DNA of 64,000 nucleotides from Lepidostoma basale (Eukaryota; Arthropoda; Insecta; Trichoptera; Lepidostomatidae). The stretch spans positions 372,001 through 436,000 of the forward strand of contig JAHDVF020000726.1 in NCBI GenBank assembly GCA_022606425.2, read 5' to 3'. This document shows, one piece after another, positions 19,300-29,029 of this stretch; the first letter of the stretch is position 1, and every line of letters begins with the position of its first letter. Position numbers and translations under genes: made by a program. The notes below the pieces were generated by a model. The model was not told the DNA's origin, ran no database searches, and saw nothing but the letters and a program-made list of their open reading frames with translations.

Positions 19300-19692
19300 A
19301 ATTTGTACCTAGGTAGAGAATAAAAGCACATAAAGGCACGCAGGACTTGAAGCACAACGCAGAAACGACGAGAGAAGAGGAGGATGAAGGAGAGACCATC
19401 GAGAGACAGTGACGGCTCCACTACCAGCGCCTTTCGCTGCCCCTGATGCCCCAGAATGTGTGGATCCAGAATTGGACTCTTCAGTCACACGCAGACCCAC
19501 AACTGGGAAGGACATTCTTTCTCGGACACGAGGGACAGCCGATGATGAAGATGATCGTTCTCCTACTAAATTCAGAAAAAGAGTGGCGTCCTGTGACATG
19601 CACACAGAGGATAGAATGACCTGGTTCGGGTGTCCAGCTGGTGGATTTCTGGACCGACGTTATCTTTGACACAACGAAGAAGAGGAAGAAGT
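19300..19692 (+). other. Open stretch of uncertain nature with A/G-rich tail
   Basis: Both strands are open. Plus: VTAPLPAPFAAPDAPECVDP, then LSRTRGTADDEDDRSPTKFR, stop at 19669. Minus: VGERSSSSSAVPRVRERMSF. It ends in GAAGAAGAGGAAGAAG at 19674-19692, like the tails of local LINEs, 10 bases from a host exon. No family recognised. It could be the end of an unknown LINE. Confidence 0.35.
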
Positions 19693-19701
19693 AATGAGTA
19701 C

Positions 19702-19860
19702 CTTTCGGCTATGCTGCCGCTGCATGGCTGCGGCAGCGCCTGGGCTGCCATCGGCTGCGTAGCGCTCCGGCGGAGGCCGGACGGGGGCGCAGCTGTCGCG
19801 ACGGGGGCACCCGGGAGGCACGGGGCCTGCAAGCCGGGGGGCACACCAGAGGCCGGACCA
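19702..19860 (-). CDS. Host exon, supervillin-like protein
   Basis: A 159-base GC-rich exon on the minus strand with acceptor TTATTTGCAG and donor GAAAG/GTACTC. The frame that matches exon 17489-17591 reads GPASGVPPGLQAPCLPGAPV, ATAAPPSGLRRSATQPMAAQ, ALPQPCSGSIAER. It starts with one base finishing a codon and ends with two bases of an Arg codon. The content is Pro/Ala-rich and probably disordered until SIAER, the start of the conserved motif. Another frame is also open (PPPERYAADGSPGAAAAMQR), but its phase does not fit the next exon. Confidence 0.6.
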
Positions 19861-19924
19861 CTGCAAATAAATAGAAACAGTCGAAATTAATTAAAAATGC
19901 ATATAAATATAATATAAATAAATA

Positions 19925-19992
19925 AAATAACAACATTTTGAATATATACAAATACTGGATTTTACCCATTGCGGATATACATTTTTTTTTTT
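19925..19992. mobile_element. Foldback element M fragment (internal)
   Basis: AACATTTTGAATATATACAA and TGGATTTTACCCATTGCGG match the interior of the M element at 17830-17900. Confidence 0.5.
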
Positions 19993-20330
19993 ATAAGGAT
20001 TAATTGTATCTCAATAGAGACGAAGATGTAAATTGTTTTTTGGGAACAGAATATGGTGGGAACAATCTTAATGAATGGCGCTAGTGTAGATTGAACTAAA
20101 AAAATGTGAAGTGCTGCGCAGCATTTTAGCATATATACATCTTCCAAAAAATTGTCAGACGTGGCGGTCGTAAGAAGGGTCCAATGGGGAATGTTGTTAA
20201 ACATAAAGCGATCGCTTAACCCAACCAATGACAGGTCATAAGTCCTGTAAGCGCCTCGACCACCATATTCTGTTCCCAGAAAACAATTTACATCTTCGTT
20301 ACTATTGAGATACAATTAATCCTTATAAAA
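19993..20330. mobile_element. Foldback element M, short copy with both ends
   Basis: The ends mirror each other: TATAAGGATTAATTGTATCT at 19994 and the complement of the same word ending at 20327. The arms contain TTACATCTTCGT...CTATTGAGATAC and ACCCAACCAATGACAGG. The interior is strongly shortened. Confidence 0.7.
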
Positions 20331-20980
20331 AAATTATAATATTATAATAATATTTTTTATACATTAATATTGTATTTGGTTTTATTACACTTATTAGTTT
20401 TAATTCGACAGATTATATACACACGACTTGCCAGCGCGGTAGTCGTGACAGGATTAAACTTGCGCGTCACTGATCAATTGGTATCCACCACCGAACGGCG
20501 AGTGTTAAATAAAATTTGTCAAATCAAAAATTTTAATGATTTAAAAATACTAGCATATATTTTAAACAAATAAAAAATCTATGCATGATTGATTGTTAGA
20601 TATTGCAATACCATATTCACGAAGGCGACGGTCATTAGAAGCAATTGTATAGACAAAATCCACAATAAAATAATTAAGAATTCATTTGAAGTTCGCTGTA
20701 GGACGATTTTCCCACGCCGACTTAGTGCCAAAAAATATAAACACAATAACCAATCACGACCGTTCGTTAGGAATAATCGACACAATCGAGCGCGTCTGAT
20801 TGGTCACGAAAATCGTTCGCATTTCAAAAAAAAAATACGATTCAACCGCAGATGAAAGTTACTGTTAACAAGCATTAATTAAACAAACAAAAATTAATTA
20901 ATCAATGAAACAATTTTATTTTAAAAAGCGCCCTATTTTAAAAAAAAACACGTTTGACCAAAAAAGTTTTTGAGGACTTC
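20331..20980. other. No recognised gene
   Basis: Several frames of 60-90 codons, but AT-driven and without domains. CGCGTCTGATTGGTCACGAA near 20790 is GC-richer. Possibly unique intron or an unknown repeat. Confidence 0.2.
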
Positions 20981-20984
20981 CGAG

Positions 20985-21212
20985 ATAAAAACACTGAGGA
21001 CGATAGCAGGCAAGACAGCGAAAAAGGGACTAGTACGGTCATGTTCAAAGAATGGACACCACCAGACTCTTCTATATTGCACTACTCATAGATCTCGTCT
21101 TCGTGGAAAACCTCCTAAAAGATGAAAGAACAGCTGGGAGTCTACCTAACAGGAGGAGCAAGACTCTGGAAAACAGACCACATAGTTTTCCAACAAGAAA
21201 GAAGACTAAGAA
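20985..21212 (+). mobile_element. LINE family D, internally deleted 3' end
   Basis: TTTTGAGGACTTC...GAGGACGATAGCAGGCAAGAC matches 52940-53000. It then jumps straight to AGCGAAAAAGGGACT, losing about 100 bases that the 52.9-kb copy has between two AGAC words, a microhomology deletion. The end codes for HVQRMDTTRL, and the tail is AAGAAGAAG-like. Confidence 0.7.
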
Positions 21213-21535
21213 GAAGACATTTAATAAACTAAAACATGACGATCATGCGTGTAACGATGCATGAAAATTAAAAAAAAATGTCGATAAGAACTTCAGGAGA
21301 GAATAAATCGGTGGGGGGTGTACGAGACAAAAATGTTTGGGTACCTCTGATCTAAACCACCCAGGGACCAACCCAAATATACACAAAAATAAATCAACAA
21401 AATCGGTCAGCCTTTTAGGTGGAGTTCAACTACATATGCCCGTACAGAATAATTATATATATAAAGATAAATGAAAAAACGTCCGGTGTCTGAAAATTTT
21501 AATATGTTTCACAACGTATAGATTTTTTTTTAAAT
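21213..21535. other. Nothing recognised
   Basis: AT-rich with a GGTGGGGGGTGTACGAG stretch near 21312. No gene. Confidence 0.2.
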
Positions 21536-21537
21536 AA

Positions 21538-21815
21538 ATTTCTTCTATGTTCGCCATACTTTGTGTTGTAGATGTTTAACTTGTCTTTTTCTTTTTTATA
21601 TACCTACTTTGTACATACAACACTAACTTTAAAAAACAATTAAAAAACAGACATGTTTCGGACAACCCGGTCCTTCCTGAATGATATTATAAAGATATTT
21701 AAAATATTATAAAATTGTTTACAAATATGATCAGTTTTGACTGTCAATTTTAATTTATTTTTAAAGTTAGTGTTGTATTTACAAAGCATATAAAAAAGAA
21801 AAAGACAAATAAAAT
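21538..21815. mobile_element. Retrozyme-like repeat (family A2h), single unit
   Basis: Outer inverted words CTATGTTCGCCATACTTTGT and, internally, ACAACACTAACTTTAAA with its complement at 21763. Between them is one hammerhead-derived segment (21641-21690). It is the single-unit relative of the tandem copy at 40040-40510. Confidence 0.6.
21641..21690 (-). ncRNA. Hammerhead ribozyme relic
   Basis: Stem II (GGAC/GTCC), GAAA, ACATGT and GTC are intact, but the core CUGAGGA has become TTCAGGA (invariant C3 and G5 lost). It should be inactive. Confidence 0.5.
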
Positions 21816-22000
21816 GCTGTTATTTAATTACTTCCACTTTTGTCTTTATTTTGACAGCGACCGGTTTCGCCAGGCTCGCAGTAAAAATAAAGACAAAAGT
21901 GGAAGTAGTTAAAAAACATCATTTTATTAAATTATTATTTAAAATGAACTTCCATGAAGAGATTTCAGTAAAATCATTTGATTATAGAAAAAAAGTTTTA
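21816..22000. repeat. Foldback repeat with hammerhead-like half (family D)
   Basis: Inverted words ACTTCCACTTTTGTCTTTAT and AAAGACAAAAGTGGAAGTAG flank GCGAGCCTGGCGAAACC with the stem III palindrome ACCGGT and GTC (minus strand). The CUGANGA box is missing. Relatives are at 37765 and 46515. Confidence 0.45.
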
Positions 22001-22372
22001 ATTACTTGTCCAAATCGTAGAAGAGAGTATCCACTTCCAAAATAAGTTGCTTGAGATCAAATTCAGTCAGATCGTCATCGAAAATCAATTCGTCAAAATC
22101 CATGGTGTTTTATTGAAATTCACTATCACAAATACTACAATACTTTCACCAGTAGACCTGTTAGTGTTTGTGTATAATAATTATTATATGATTCTGTTAA
22201 CGTTGTTTTGAGAAAATCACTTCGAAAATGGGGTATTTTTTAAACAAACTTTCCCAAACGTTTTCTCTGATGGAGCACTTTGAGAGTCTCTGTGATCATA
22301 TGAGGTAGCACCTTGTTTAATTTCTATAATAGGTTATGACACGTAATGAATAAATATAATAAAAATATTTAT

Positions 22373-22676
22373 TGAATGATGGTGTCATGAACAAGATAAT
22401 GAAAGGATCATTAAGATGGTTTGGACATATGCAAAGTATGAATGAAGAAAGAATGGTAAAAAAATTATATGTTAATGATGTAAATGGAACCAGAAATAGA
22501 GGAAGACCGAGGAAAACGTGGCACGATCAAATAAATCAAATATTGAATGTCGGCCATGTGAGGAGTCAGAGAAATCGACGCGCGTTCATGACACGATGTA
22601 TGAAAAGTGTGGCAGTCCATTCTTTCTGCCAACCCCTTGGGGGAGACGGCGTGATATTTAGTTAGGTAGTTAGTTA
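22373..22676 (+). mobile_element. LINE family A1, 3' end
   Basis: An open frame starts exactly at MNDGVMNKIMKGSLRWFGHM and runs through RGRPRKTWHDQINQI. It loses about 30 residues near MTRCMKSVAVHSF (a deletion from CMNVEEARE to the hairpin region). The end is GACGGCGTGATATTTAGTTAG. Confidence 0.8.
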
Positions 22677-22735
22677 TATATTTATTGTGACATATTTATG
22701 TAGGAAAAATTAGTAAAATTTATTGTCACAACACC

Positions 22736-22833
22736 AGAACAAAAACAGTGAAAGAATCACACTGCATCGCCGGGAATCGAATCCGGAATCTTCGGTGTGC
22801 CAGTAATAGCTGCTGCCACTCTGACACGAAGGT
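22736..22833 (-). mobile_element. tRNA-derived SINE, 5' part
   Basis: Complement of the tRNA-like head: GGGAATCGAATCC (B box reversed), then CACTCTGACACGAAGGTCGT. The body is cut at CACTGCATC...TTGTCAC. Confidence 0.7.
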
Positions 22834-22880
22834 CGTAAGTATTATTATACGTATCACAATATATTTTTTATGATATTATT

Positions 22881-22925
22881 GCGACAGCTGTTTCGCCAAT
22901 CTACAATGGCATCCTCAGGTATTAC
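22881..22925 (-). ncRNA. Hammerhead ribozyme (family E)
   Basis: Minus strand: core CTGAGGA (C3 at 22918), unpaired T, stem II GCCA/TGGC with 8-base loop, GAAA at 22894-22891, stem III palindrome ACAGCTGT, triplet GTC. All invariant bases are present. Stem I pairs only in part. Confidence 0.6.
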
Positions 22926-22951
22926 AAACAACATCAGGTGTTGTTATTTGT

Positions 22952-22996
22952 AACACCCGATGATGCAAACGTAGGTTGGCGAAACAGCTGTTGCGA
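22952..22996 (+). ncRNA. Hammerhead ribozyme relic (family E)
   Basis: Core CCGATGA (U4 changed to C), stem II with one mismatch, GAAA, ACAGCTGT. It faces the minus-strand copy at 22881. Confidence 0.4.
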
Positions 22997-23016
22997 CAAT
23001 CTCATAAAAATAAATT

Positions 23017-23284
23017 AAGAAGGGTCATTAAGATGATTTGGACACATAAAAGGAATTGATAAGGTAAGAGAAAAAGAAGTCGATGAAGGCCAAGGAAGAC
23101 ATTGCATGACCAAATTAATGCATGCCATTGCATGCCATGTTCGAAGTAGGAACAATCGACGAACGTGCGTGTCACGGTGGGTGAATGTGAAGAGGCGCGA
23201 GAGGTATGTCAGGATAGAACAGTGTGGCGGTTCATCCTCTCTGCATACCCCTCCGGAAAAACGGCGTGATGGTTAGTTAGTCAG
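23017..23284 (+). mobile_element. LINE family A2, 3' end
   Basis: Starts AAGAAGGGTCATTAAGATGA and ends CTCCGGAAAAACGGCGTGATGG, TTAGTTAG. It is inserted in the family E foldback. Confidence 0.75.
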
Positions 23285-23408
23285 TGATACGTATAATAAC
23301 TAATTTTTAAACATTTAATAACTAAAAATGGCACATTAGAAACAAGGAACAATAAATAATCGTGTTTTGTTATAGTAAAATTAACAAACAAAATAATAAT
23401 ACACTTTT

Positions 23409-23666
23409 AATGAAAAAATAATGGTAAAAAAATTATACGTTAACGATGTAAATGGAACCAGAAATAGAGGAAGACCGAGGAGAACGTGGCACGATCAAAT
23501 AAATCAAATATTGAATGTCGGCCAGTCACAGAAATCGACGCGCGTGCATGACACGATGTATGAATGTTGAGGAAGCGAGAGAAATATGTCAGGAAAGAAA
23601 AGTGTGGCAGTCCATTCTTTCTGTCTACCCCTTCGGAGAGACGGCGTGATGGTTAGTTAGTTAGTA
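23409..23666 (+). mobile_element. LINE family A1, 3' end
   Basis: AATGGTAAAAAAATTATACG, the GRPRRTW region, CATGACACGATGTATGAATG, hairpin CCCCTTCGGAG, GGCGTGATGGTTAGTTAG. Confidence 0.8.
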
Positions 23667-23787
23667 ATTAGTATTAACTCCACTTTATTTGGTAACACCA
23701 ACCGGTTTCGCCCCCGCCGGAGCTTCGTCAGGGTAAGAGAGTAAACTGTTTTCGCTCAAAATAAAGTGGAGTTAATACAAATTACTA
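23663..23787. repeat. Inverted-repeat cassette carrying a hammerhead (family D2)
   Basis: TTAGTATTAACTCCACTTTA and its complement TAAAGTGGAGTTAATACAAA (ending at 23783) enclose about 70 bases with one hammerhead. It lies exactly between two LINE A copies. Confidence 0.6.
23692..23736 (-). ncRNA. Hammerhead ribozyme (family D2)
   Basis: Minus strand: TTACC, core CTGACGA (C3 at 23731), one unpaired A, stem II GCTCC/GGGGC with GGCG loop, GAAA, stem III palindrome ACCGGT, triplet GTT, then GGTG. Stem I pairs ACC/GGT plus a T-G wobble. All invariant bases are kept. Confidence 0.65.
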
Positions 23788-24058
23788 ACCAACCATCACG
23801 CCATTTCCCGGGAGGGGTAGGCAGAGAGAATGGATCGCCACAATGCTCTGTCCTGGCATACCTCTCGGGCTTCCTCTACATTCATACATCGTACCATGCA
23901 CGCACGTCGATTATTCCGACTTCGAATGTGACCGCCTTTTATTAATTGATTAATTTGGTCATGTCATGTTTTCCTCGGTCGTCCTCGGCTTCTTTTTCCA
24001 CTCACTCTGCTTGTGTACAACTTTTTAACCAGTCTACTCTCATCCATTACTAAATATA
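23783..24058 (-). mobile_element. LINE family A2, 3' end
   Basis: ACTAACCAACCATCACGCC, then the complement of GGAAAAAGAAGCCGAGGACG and further coding. Confidence 0.8.
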
Positions 24059-24318
24059 CCAAATTACTAGAAGTGTATTATAATATTATTTAATAATGTC
24101 ACACCACAAATTAAGAGCTTTATACGAAAGTAAAATTAACGATTTTTTTTATGTTTATACAATGACGGACGAGTGTTAAGTTCGCGCGCTTTATCTAGAC
24201 TGAATGCGGTGAAGAATATTGCTGAAAAGAGTTTGTTAGTCACGCCTATTAGGGGTGTGTTACTCTAATTGCGAGTGGTCACCGAAATAACGGTAAAATG
24301 CCTAAAACACTCTCATGA
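24059..24318. other. Nothing recognised
   Basis: AT-rich, with no feature that can be supported. Confidence 0.2.
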
Positions 24319-24390
24319 ACAATGATTTAAAACTCCATATTAAATAATTAATACGAATGAAAACGTCTGTTTTATAGATGTTTTATTATA
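24319..24390 (+). repeat. Family C Penelope-type fragment
   Basis: TGAACAATGATTTAAAACTC and ATTAATACGAATGAAAACGT, as at 2045-2095 and 43072-43120. Confidence 0.5.
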
Positions 24391-24455
24391 TGTCTTTGTC
24401 TGGTGTAGGATTCACGTGACAATAAAATGGCGACAGATTAGATACCTGTAATAAT
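24391..24455 (+). mobile_element. tRNA-derived SINE, body fragment
   Basis: TCTTTGTCTGGTGTAGGATT, then CACGTGACAATAAAATGGCG; head and tail absent. Confidence 0.6.
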
Positions 24456-24479
24456 GCCCATCGTTTGTTTGTTTGTTTT

Positions 24480-24628
24480 TAAGTCTGTCTTCTGTGCCAC
24501 CTGGTGTGGCTATATGGTCCTATTTTAGAAATATAGACTTTGTCACACTCCGGACAAGGATATTCTGCCCCCACGGCTGAACCCCGTCTCCAGCTTTCAT
24601 TATTTATTGATGTGTTCAGTGATATATT
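24480..24628 (-). mobile_element. LINE C-terminal zinc-finger fragment
   Basis: Minus frame RRGSAVGAEYPCPECDKVYI, then SKIGPYSHTRWHRRQT and a stop: a C2H2-type finger (C-x2-C...H-x4-H) at the very C-terminus. Some non-LTR retrotransposons end this way. Confidence 0.55.
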
Positions 24629-24639
24629 GGGAGATGTAA

Positions 24640-24950
24640 TACACTTCTTTTTCTTTTAGACCTGTGATGTGTTCCTATAATCTTGGGAGGTCGACTCCCA
24701 GCTATCCTTCCATCTCATTAGCGGTCTTCCCAGGGGACGGTAGCTGGCAGGAAGCTTATGCGCCACAGCGTGTGGGATTGTGAAGGGATCCATCCTCTGC
24801 ACGTGCGCATTGCAGTGTCTTCTGCGTTGTCTGCCCCATCTCACGACATCTTCTACCTTGCAGATTTCGCGGACAGCCGTGTCCCTCGTCCTATCTCGAA
24901 GAGTCTTTCCTGCTATCATCTTCAACGCCCGCATCTCTGCCACCCGCACT
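24640..24950 (-). mobile_element. LINE family D, 3' end
   Basis: The 97-codon frame reads MRVAEMRALKMIAGKTLRDR, EICKVEDVVRWGRQRRRHC, HVQRMDPFTIPHAVAH, GRPLMRWKDSWESTSQD: intact LINE D tail coding. The A/G-rich tail (complement of CTTCTTTTTCTTTTA) follows. Confidence 0.75.
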
Positions 24951-24954
24951 TTAA

Positions 24955-25660
24955 CCCTCGTTCTTGTGGTAATACTTCAATTCACGTCCGGACCGGCAGA
25001 GTTTTCAGGGATCCCAATGTGCTCAGACTCCTATACAACGCATTGGTTCGGAGCAGACTCGAAAGTGGTTCTGTGATATGGAGTCCTCACGAGGCGAGAT
25101 ATTTCGTTATGCTGGAGAGGGTTCAGAAAAAAATTCTGAGGTATCTCTACATGAGGGAGTATGGTAGCTATCCTTGGCTCTATCCCACGGCATTTCTTTT
25201 GGGAATGCTCGGAACCAATTCTCTACAGCTTCGAAGAGATGGACATCTAATTACAAATTTCTTTAGATTAATTAGGGGATACTTCGAGAACTCGGCCGTA
25301 CTGGAGGGTGTTCGGCTTTTTGTCCCCGATAGATATCTCCGACAGCAACAGCACAGATTGTTTTACCTACCGGCCGCCAGAACCAATCTGCCTCTGGTGA
25401 CACCGGTGTGAAGAGCAATTAGTCTGCTGAACGCGGTCTCCTCGGAGATCGACGTCTTTCATGTTAGTGAAAGTACGTTCAGAAGGCAAATACTCTTAAT
25501 TATGGAGAGTATCCTGTCTTCCTAATGTTGAACCATCTCTTATGCGTTTCTGGTAGTATACTATATATAATATATTATTTTACCTGTTCTCAATAGATGC
25601 CTTAAAAATAAATTTTGTAATGTCTGTTGATGAAATAAACTGATTTGATTTGATTTGATA
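24955..25660 (+). mobile_element. LINE family J, ORF2 3' part and full 3' UTR
   Basis: Codes for VLRLLYNALVRSRLESGSVI, MLERVQKKILRYLYMREYGS, FLLGMLGTNSLQLRRDGH, FFRLIRGYFENSAVLEGVRL and RTNLPLVTPV, then a TGA and further readable coding. This is the thumb/tail of a Jockey-type reverse transcriptase. The UTR has TGCCTTAAAAATAAATTTTG and ends in GATTTGATTTGATTTGAT. Reference copy for family J in this window. Confidence 0.85.
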
Positions 25661-25669
25661 ATAAATATT

Positions 25670-25920
25670 CTTCTTCTTCTTATAGGTTTGTTCACTTGTT
25701 GTCTCCGTCCTCCTGGGAAACGGACCACCAACCATTTCGCCATCTTTTCGGTGGTCGGCCACGTAGTCGGGAACCGTCCGGTAGACTGTCGCAGGTTTGG
25801 GATCCTATTTTATTGCATACGGGAGACATACTCGTTCCACTATCTTCCTTTTTTGCGCCCCAATCTAACAACGTCTTCAACCGCCGAAATTCTTCGTATT
25901 TCTGTATACATCATAGTACT
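25670..25920 (-). mobile_element. LINE family E, 3' end
   Basis: Minus strand, in broken frames: FPTTWPTTEKMAKWLVVRF and LRGRPPKRWRNGWWSVSQED, ending NKPIRRRRIFI with a (GAA)n tail. Relatives at 53395 and 60843. Confidence 0.65.
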
Positions 25921-25929
25921 TTCATCTTG

Positions 25930-26240
25930 TTGAATAAACAAAATAATTCAATATAATTAATTTGTTAAACAGCGTTATTTGCGTTATAACAAGACCCTGC
26001 TTTTATCTATCATATTCGAGTTGTATACAAGTAGATATATAAAAAATAAGATAAGGTAATATAAGTGAGATACGCAGCTGGAGGTGAGAGTATTCCGTAT
26101 AGCTGATAAGATAAGAAGATTATTAACAGTTGCATTAGCAGGTCCGAGAAGTACATAGAATATCGTGCTTATATGGGCTATAATATGTCACCAGACTCCA
26201 TAAAACGGCAGTTGATACACATGCCGCGGGTTTAAACAAT
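25930..26240. other. Nothing recognised
   Basis: No gene or repeat that can be supported. Confidence 0.2.
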
Positions 26241-26244
26241 TAGT

Positions 26245-26790
26245 AAATTAGTTCAACAGTTTATTTCGGACTTGGACTCATCACCAGGTCCCGACTCAAT
26301 ATCTAACAAATTTCTCAAATCTCTCCCTCTCAAAGGCATCTGTGCACTGACAGCGACCTTCAACGCATCCCTCAGACTCTGATACTTTTCGAAACCCTAC
26401 AAAATCGCAGAGGTTAGCCTCCTTTCCAAGCCAGGCAAGGACTCAACAGCTCCTGCAAATCATATACCAATTAGTCTTCTTCCTTGCACTGGTAAATTGT
26501 TGGAAAAACTCATACAATCAAGACTCAAAACAACACTTCACGAACAGAGTACCATTCCAGATTTTCAACACGGTTTCCGTGCCCAACACTCCACACAACA
26601 TCAGCTACTTCGTGTAGTTGAACTTATTAACACAAACATTAACACGCGCTTTACCAATATGGCCGCTCTACGCTGCCAAAGTTCGAGCGTCCCTATTGAA
26701 AAACCTATTGACCACCAGGATATACACCACCTGCAGCGAAGCCACAGAAGACATCAGACCGAAATTATATTCCATACATAATGTCATCGA
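26245..26790 (+). mobile_element. Jockey-type LINE, reverse transcriptase start
   Basis: LISDLDSSPGPDSISNKFLK, then AEVSLLSKPGKDSTAPAN, HIPISLLPCTGKLLEKLIQS, IPDFQHGFRAQHSTQHQLLR: conserved blocks 0-2 of a reverse transcriptase (PGKD, Y/HRPISLL, GFR..HST). One early TGA. It skips to AKVRASLLKNLLTTRI (late region), so the catalytic FADD block is deleted. Confidence 0.75.
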
Positions 26791-26894
26791 ATGTACTTTA
26801 AAATGAAAAAAAAACTTGGCAATATCACAGATTGTTTTATTTCATTTCAAAGTTCGAGCGCTCTTAATGAAAAACACAATAATTATACTCCCTG

Positions 26895-27235
26895 AGATAT
26901 GAGATTTGGTATACCGTGGACCGATAGGGTCAGTAATGCAGACGTACTGCAGAGAGCCAATAGAGAGATGTTGTCGAGTGTGAAAACTAGAAAGGTCTCA
27001 TATTTGGGTCATGTGCTAAGGGGAGAAAAATACCACCTCCTTCGACAGATATTAATTGGTAAAGTGGAGGGACGTCGGGGAGTTGGTAGAAGGCAGCTGT
27101 CCTGGCTGCGGAACATCAAAGAGTGGACAGGAATAACAAGAGTTCAGAACCTGTTCCAAGTAGCGCGGGATGCTTTTGCTGTAGTGATCGCCAACGTTGG
27201 GGGGACCTGACACGACACCGAAAGAAAGAAGATAT
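26895..27235 (+). mobile_element. LINE family R, 3' end
   Basis: The 103-codon frame reads MRFGIPWTDRVSNADVLQRA, SYLGHVLRGEKYHLLRQI, KVEGRRGVGRRQLSWLRNIK, VVIANVGGT, stop. Tail ACCGAAAGAAAGAAGATA. Confidence 0.8.
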
Positions 27236-27239
27236 AAAT

Positions 27240-27630
27240 ATCTCAAAAATCGTTTCTAGATCTTTCTATTTCCACGATGACAGTTTCTTCTCTGGGTTAC
27301 ATATTTGTTTCAAATCGATGTTGGTTCGGTGTGTGCTAAATAGAATAATAAACTATGATGAGCACGAAAGGAAATGGCTGACAGTAAAAAGACGTATCTC
27401 TTGAACGATTTATCGTGATAGCGATTTATTGGCGCTGGATAATATATTTGTATCAATTTTCATGTTGTTAATGGAGTGATATAAAAGGTGATAATATTAA
27501 TGACCCAACAATTAGTGAGTAATTATTATGATTAAAAAAAAAGTATGATTGTGTGACTTAATCCTCGGTAGATAAGACCGTCAGACGATGTAGTGGCAAT
27601 GTTATTGTTTGTATTCAAATATACATAAAA
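27240..27630. other. Nothing recognised
   Basis: AT-rich. A short open frame to 27404 has no domain. Confidence 0.2.
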
Positions 27631-27635
27631 AATAA

Positions 27636-28098
27636 TGGAACTGGCAAAGGAAGGATGAAAGTAGAATAAATGCAGTAGAAATGAGATCTCTTAGACGAAT
27701 GTGTGGATATTCTGTGTATGATAGAGTGTCGAATGAAAATATAAGAAGTGAATGCGGTGCGAATGATGGTGTTCTGAACAAAATAATGAATGGATCATTA
27801 AGATGGTTTGGACATATGGAAAGAATGAATGAAGAAAGAATGGTAAAAAATTATATGTTAATGATGTAAATGGTACCAGAAATAGAGGAAGACCAAGGAA
27901 AACGTGGCACGATAAAATAAATCAAATATTGAATGTCGGCCATGTGAGGAGTCAGAGAAATCGACGCGCGTGCATGACACGATGTATAAATGTTGAGGAA
28001 GCGAGAGAAATATGTCAGGAAAGAAAGGTGTGGCAGTCCATTCTTTCTACCTACCCCTTCGGGGAGACGGCGTGATGGTTAGTTAGTTAGTTAGTTCT
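27636..28098 (+). mobile_element. LINE family A1, 3' end
   Basis: WNWQRKDESRINAVEMRSLR, YSVYDRVSNENIRSECGAND, RWFGHMERMNEERMVK, then a one-base deletion at LYVNDVNG. Hairpin CCCCTTCGGGG, GGCGTGATGG, (TTAG)n. Confidence 0.85.
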
Positions 28099-28297
28099 TG
28101 ATTTTTTTTTTCGTAAACGCTTTGTTAATCAAGTAGGTTATGTTATTGTTTCCCTCTCTGTCTTCCTCTTTCTCTTTCTAGGTCACGTGTGCTCCCACGC
28201 GTAAAATAACGGTTTTCACTCTCGAATGGCATAACAACAAAGACACGCTGATTGCTTTGAGTTTACTTGTATTTGCATTTCAATTATTTAAATAAAA

Positions 28298-29028
28298 GTG
28301 TTTTTAAAACGTTTCGATCAATCAGATGCAGCGTTCGCATTTAGATTTAAAACACTGCTGACTGTAGGCCGAACGCAACATCAGATGAGAGTAGTGATGT
28401 CAGGAGTTCCACTAAAGAACACCAAGGAGTTTGTCTACCTCGGGAGCAAAATAACATGGGACGGTCGGTCTAAGAGCGAGGTCGACAGCCGTATACATCA
28501 GGCTAGGCTTGCATTTAATAAAAGGTCGAAAATAATAGAGTCAAATAATATAGACCAAAAACTGAGAATACTCCTCATCAAGACCTATGTATGGAGTGTC
28601 TTGATGTACGGCTGCGAGACATGGTGCCTATCCGAAAGGGATAAGCGGAGACTAGAGGCTTTTGAGATGTGGTCCTATAGAAGACTATTAGGAATTTCCT
28701 GGAGAGACCACATCATGAATGAGGAAGTTCTTCAAGGAATCGAAGGAGGAAGGCACCTGCTCAGGACCTTGTCCGAAAGGCGTGCAAGATGGATCGGCCA
28801 TGTAATACGTCAAGAAGGTCTCTTGCATGCCATAATGGAGGGTATGATCGAGGGGACAAACTCTAGGGGACGCCCACGCCGAGAGTACCTGGAGGACCTG
28901 TTGGTGGACGTACGCTGCTCATCATATGCAGATCTCAAAAGAGTCGCACAAAACAGGGAAAAATGGAAGAGAATAATGGAGGAAATTGCTGCAAACCAAT
29001 CCCAGGATTGAAACCAGAGAAGAGAGAA
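28298..29028 (+). mobile_element. LINE family B, long open 3' part
   Basis: An open frame of 237 codons, the second longest in the window. It contains NTKEFVYLGSKITWDGRSKS, RILLIKTYVWSVLMYGCETW, RRLEAFEMWSYRRLLGISWR, SERRARWIGHVIRQEG, NSRGRPRREYLEDLLVDVR and ends IAANQSQD. It has the L1/RTE-type end of ORF2 (LGSKIT, YGCETW, ARWIGHV, GRPR). There are no stops, so it is relatively young. The 3' UTR stops after AACCAGAGAAGAGAG, where the CR1-like tail begins. Confidence 0.85.
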
Positions 29029-29029
29029 T

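Larger units (their letters stand above)
22840..23016. repeat. Foldback of Penelope termini with two opposed hammerheads (family E)
   Basis: TTATTATACGTATCACAATA at the left is mirrored by GTGATACGTATAATAA at 23284-23299, beyond an inserted LINE A2 (23017-23283). The inner arms are ATTGCGACAGCTGTTTCGCC and GGCGAAACAGCTGTTGCGAC. Confidence 0.65.

Noticed and set aside
19300..19692. Plus-strand host exon with acidic SRTRGTADDEDDRSPTKFR frame
   Set aside because: Both strands are open, no splice pair fits, and it ends in an A/G-rich LINE-like tail.
20370..20855. Two small ORFs of 67 and 88 codons
   Set aside because: AT-driven, no domain, no conserved start context.
28298..29011. 237-codon ORF as a host gene
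   Set aside because: LGSKIT, YGCETW, ARWIGHV and GRPR motifs are those of a LINE ORF2 end; a second truncated copy lies at 61888.
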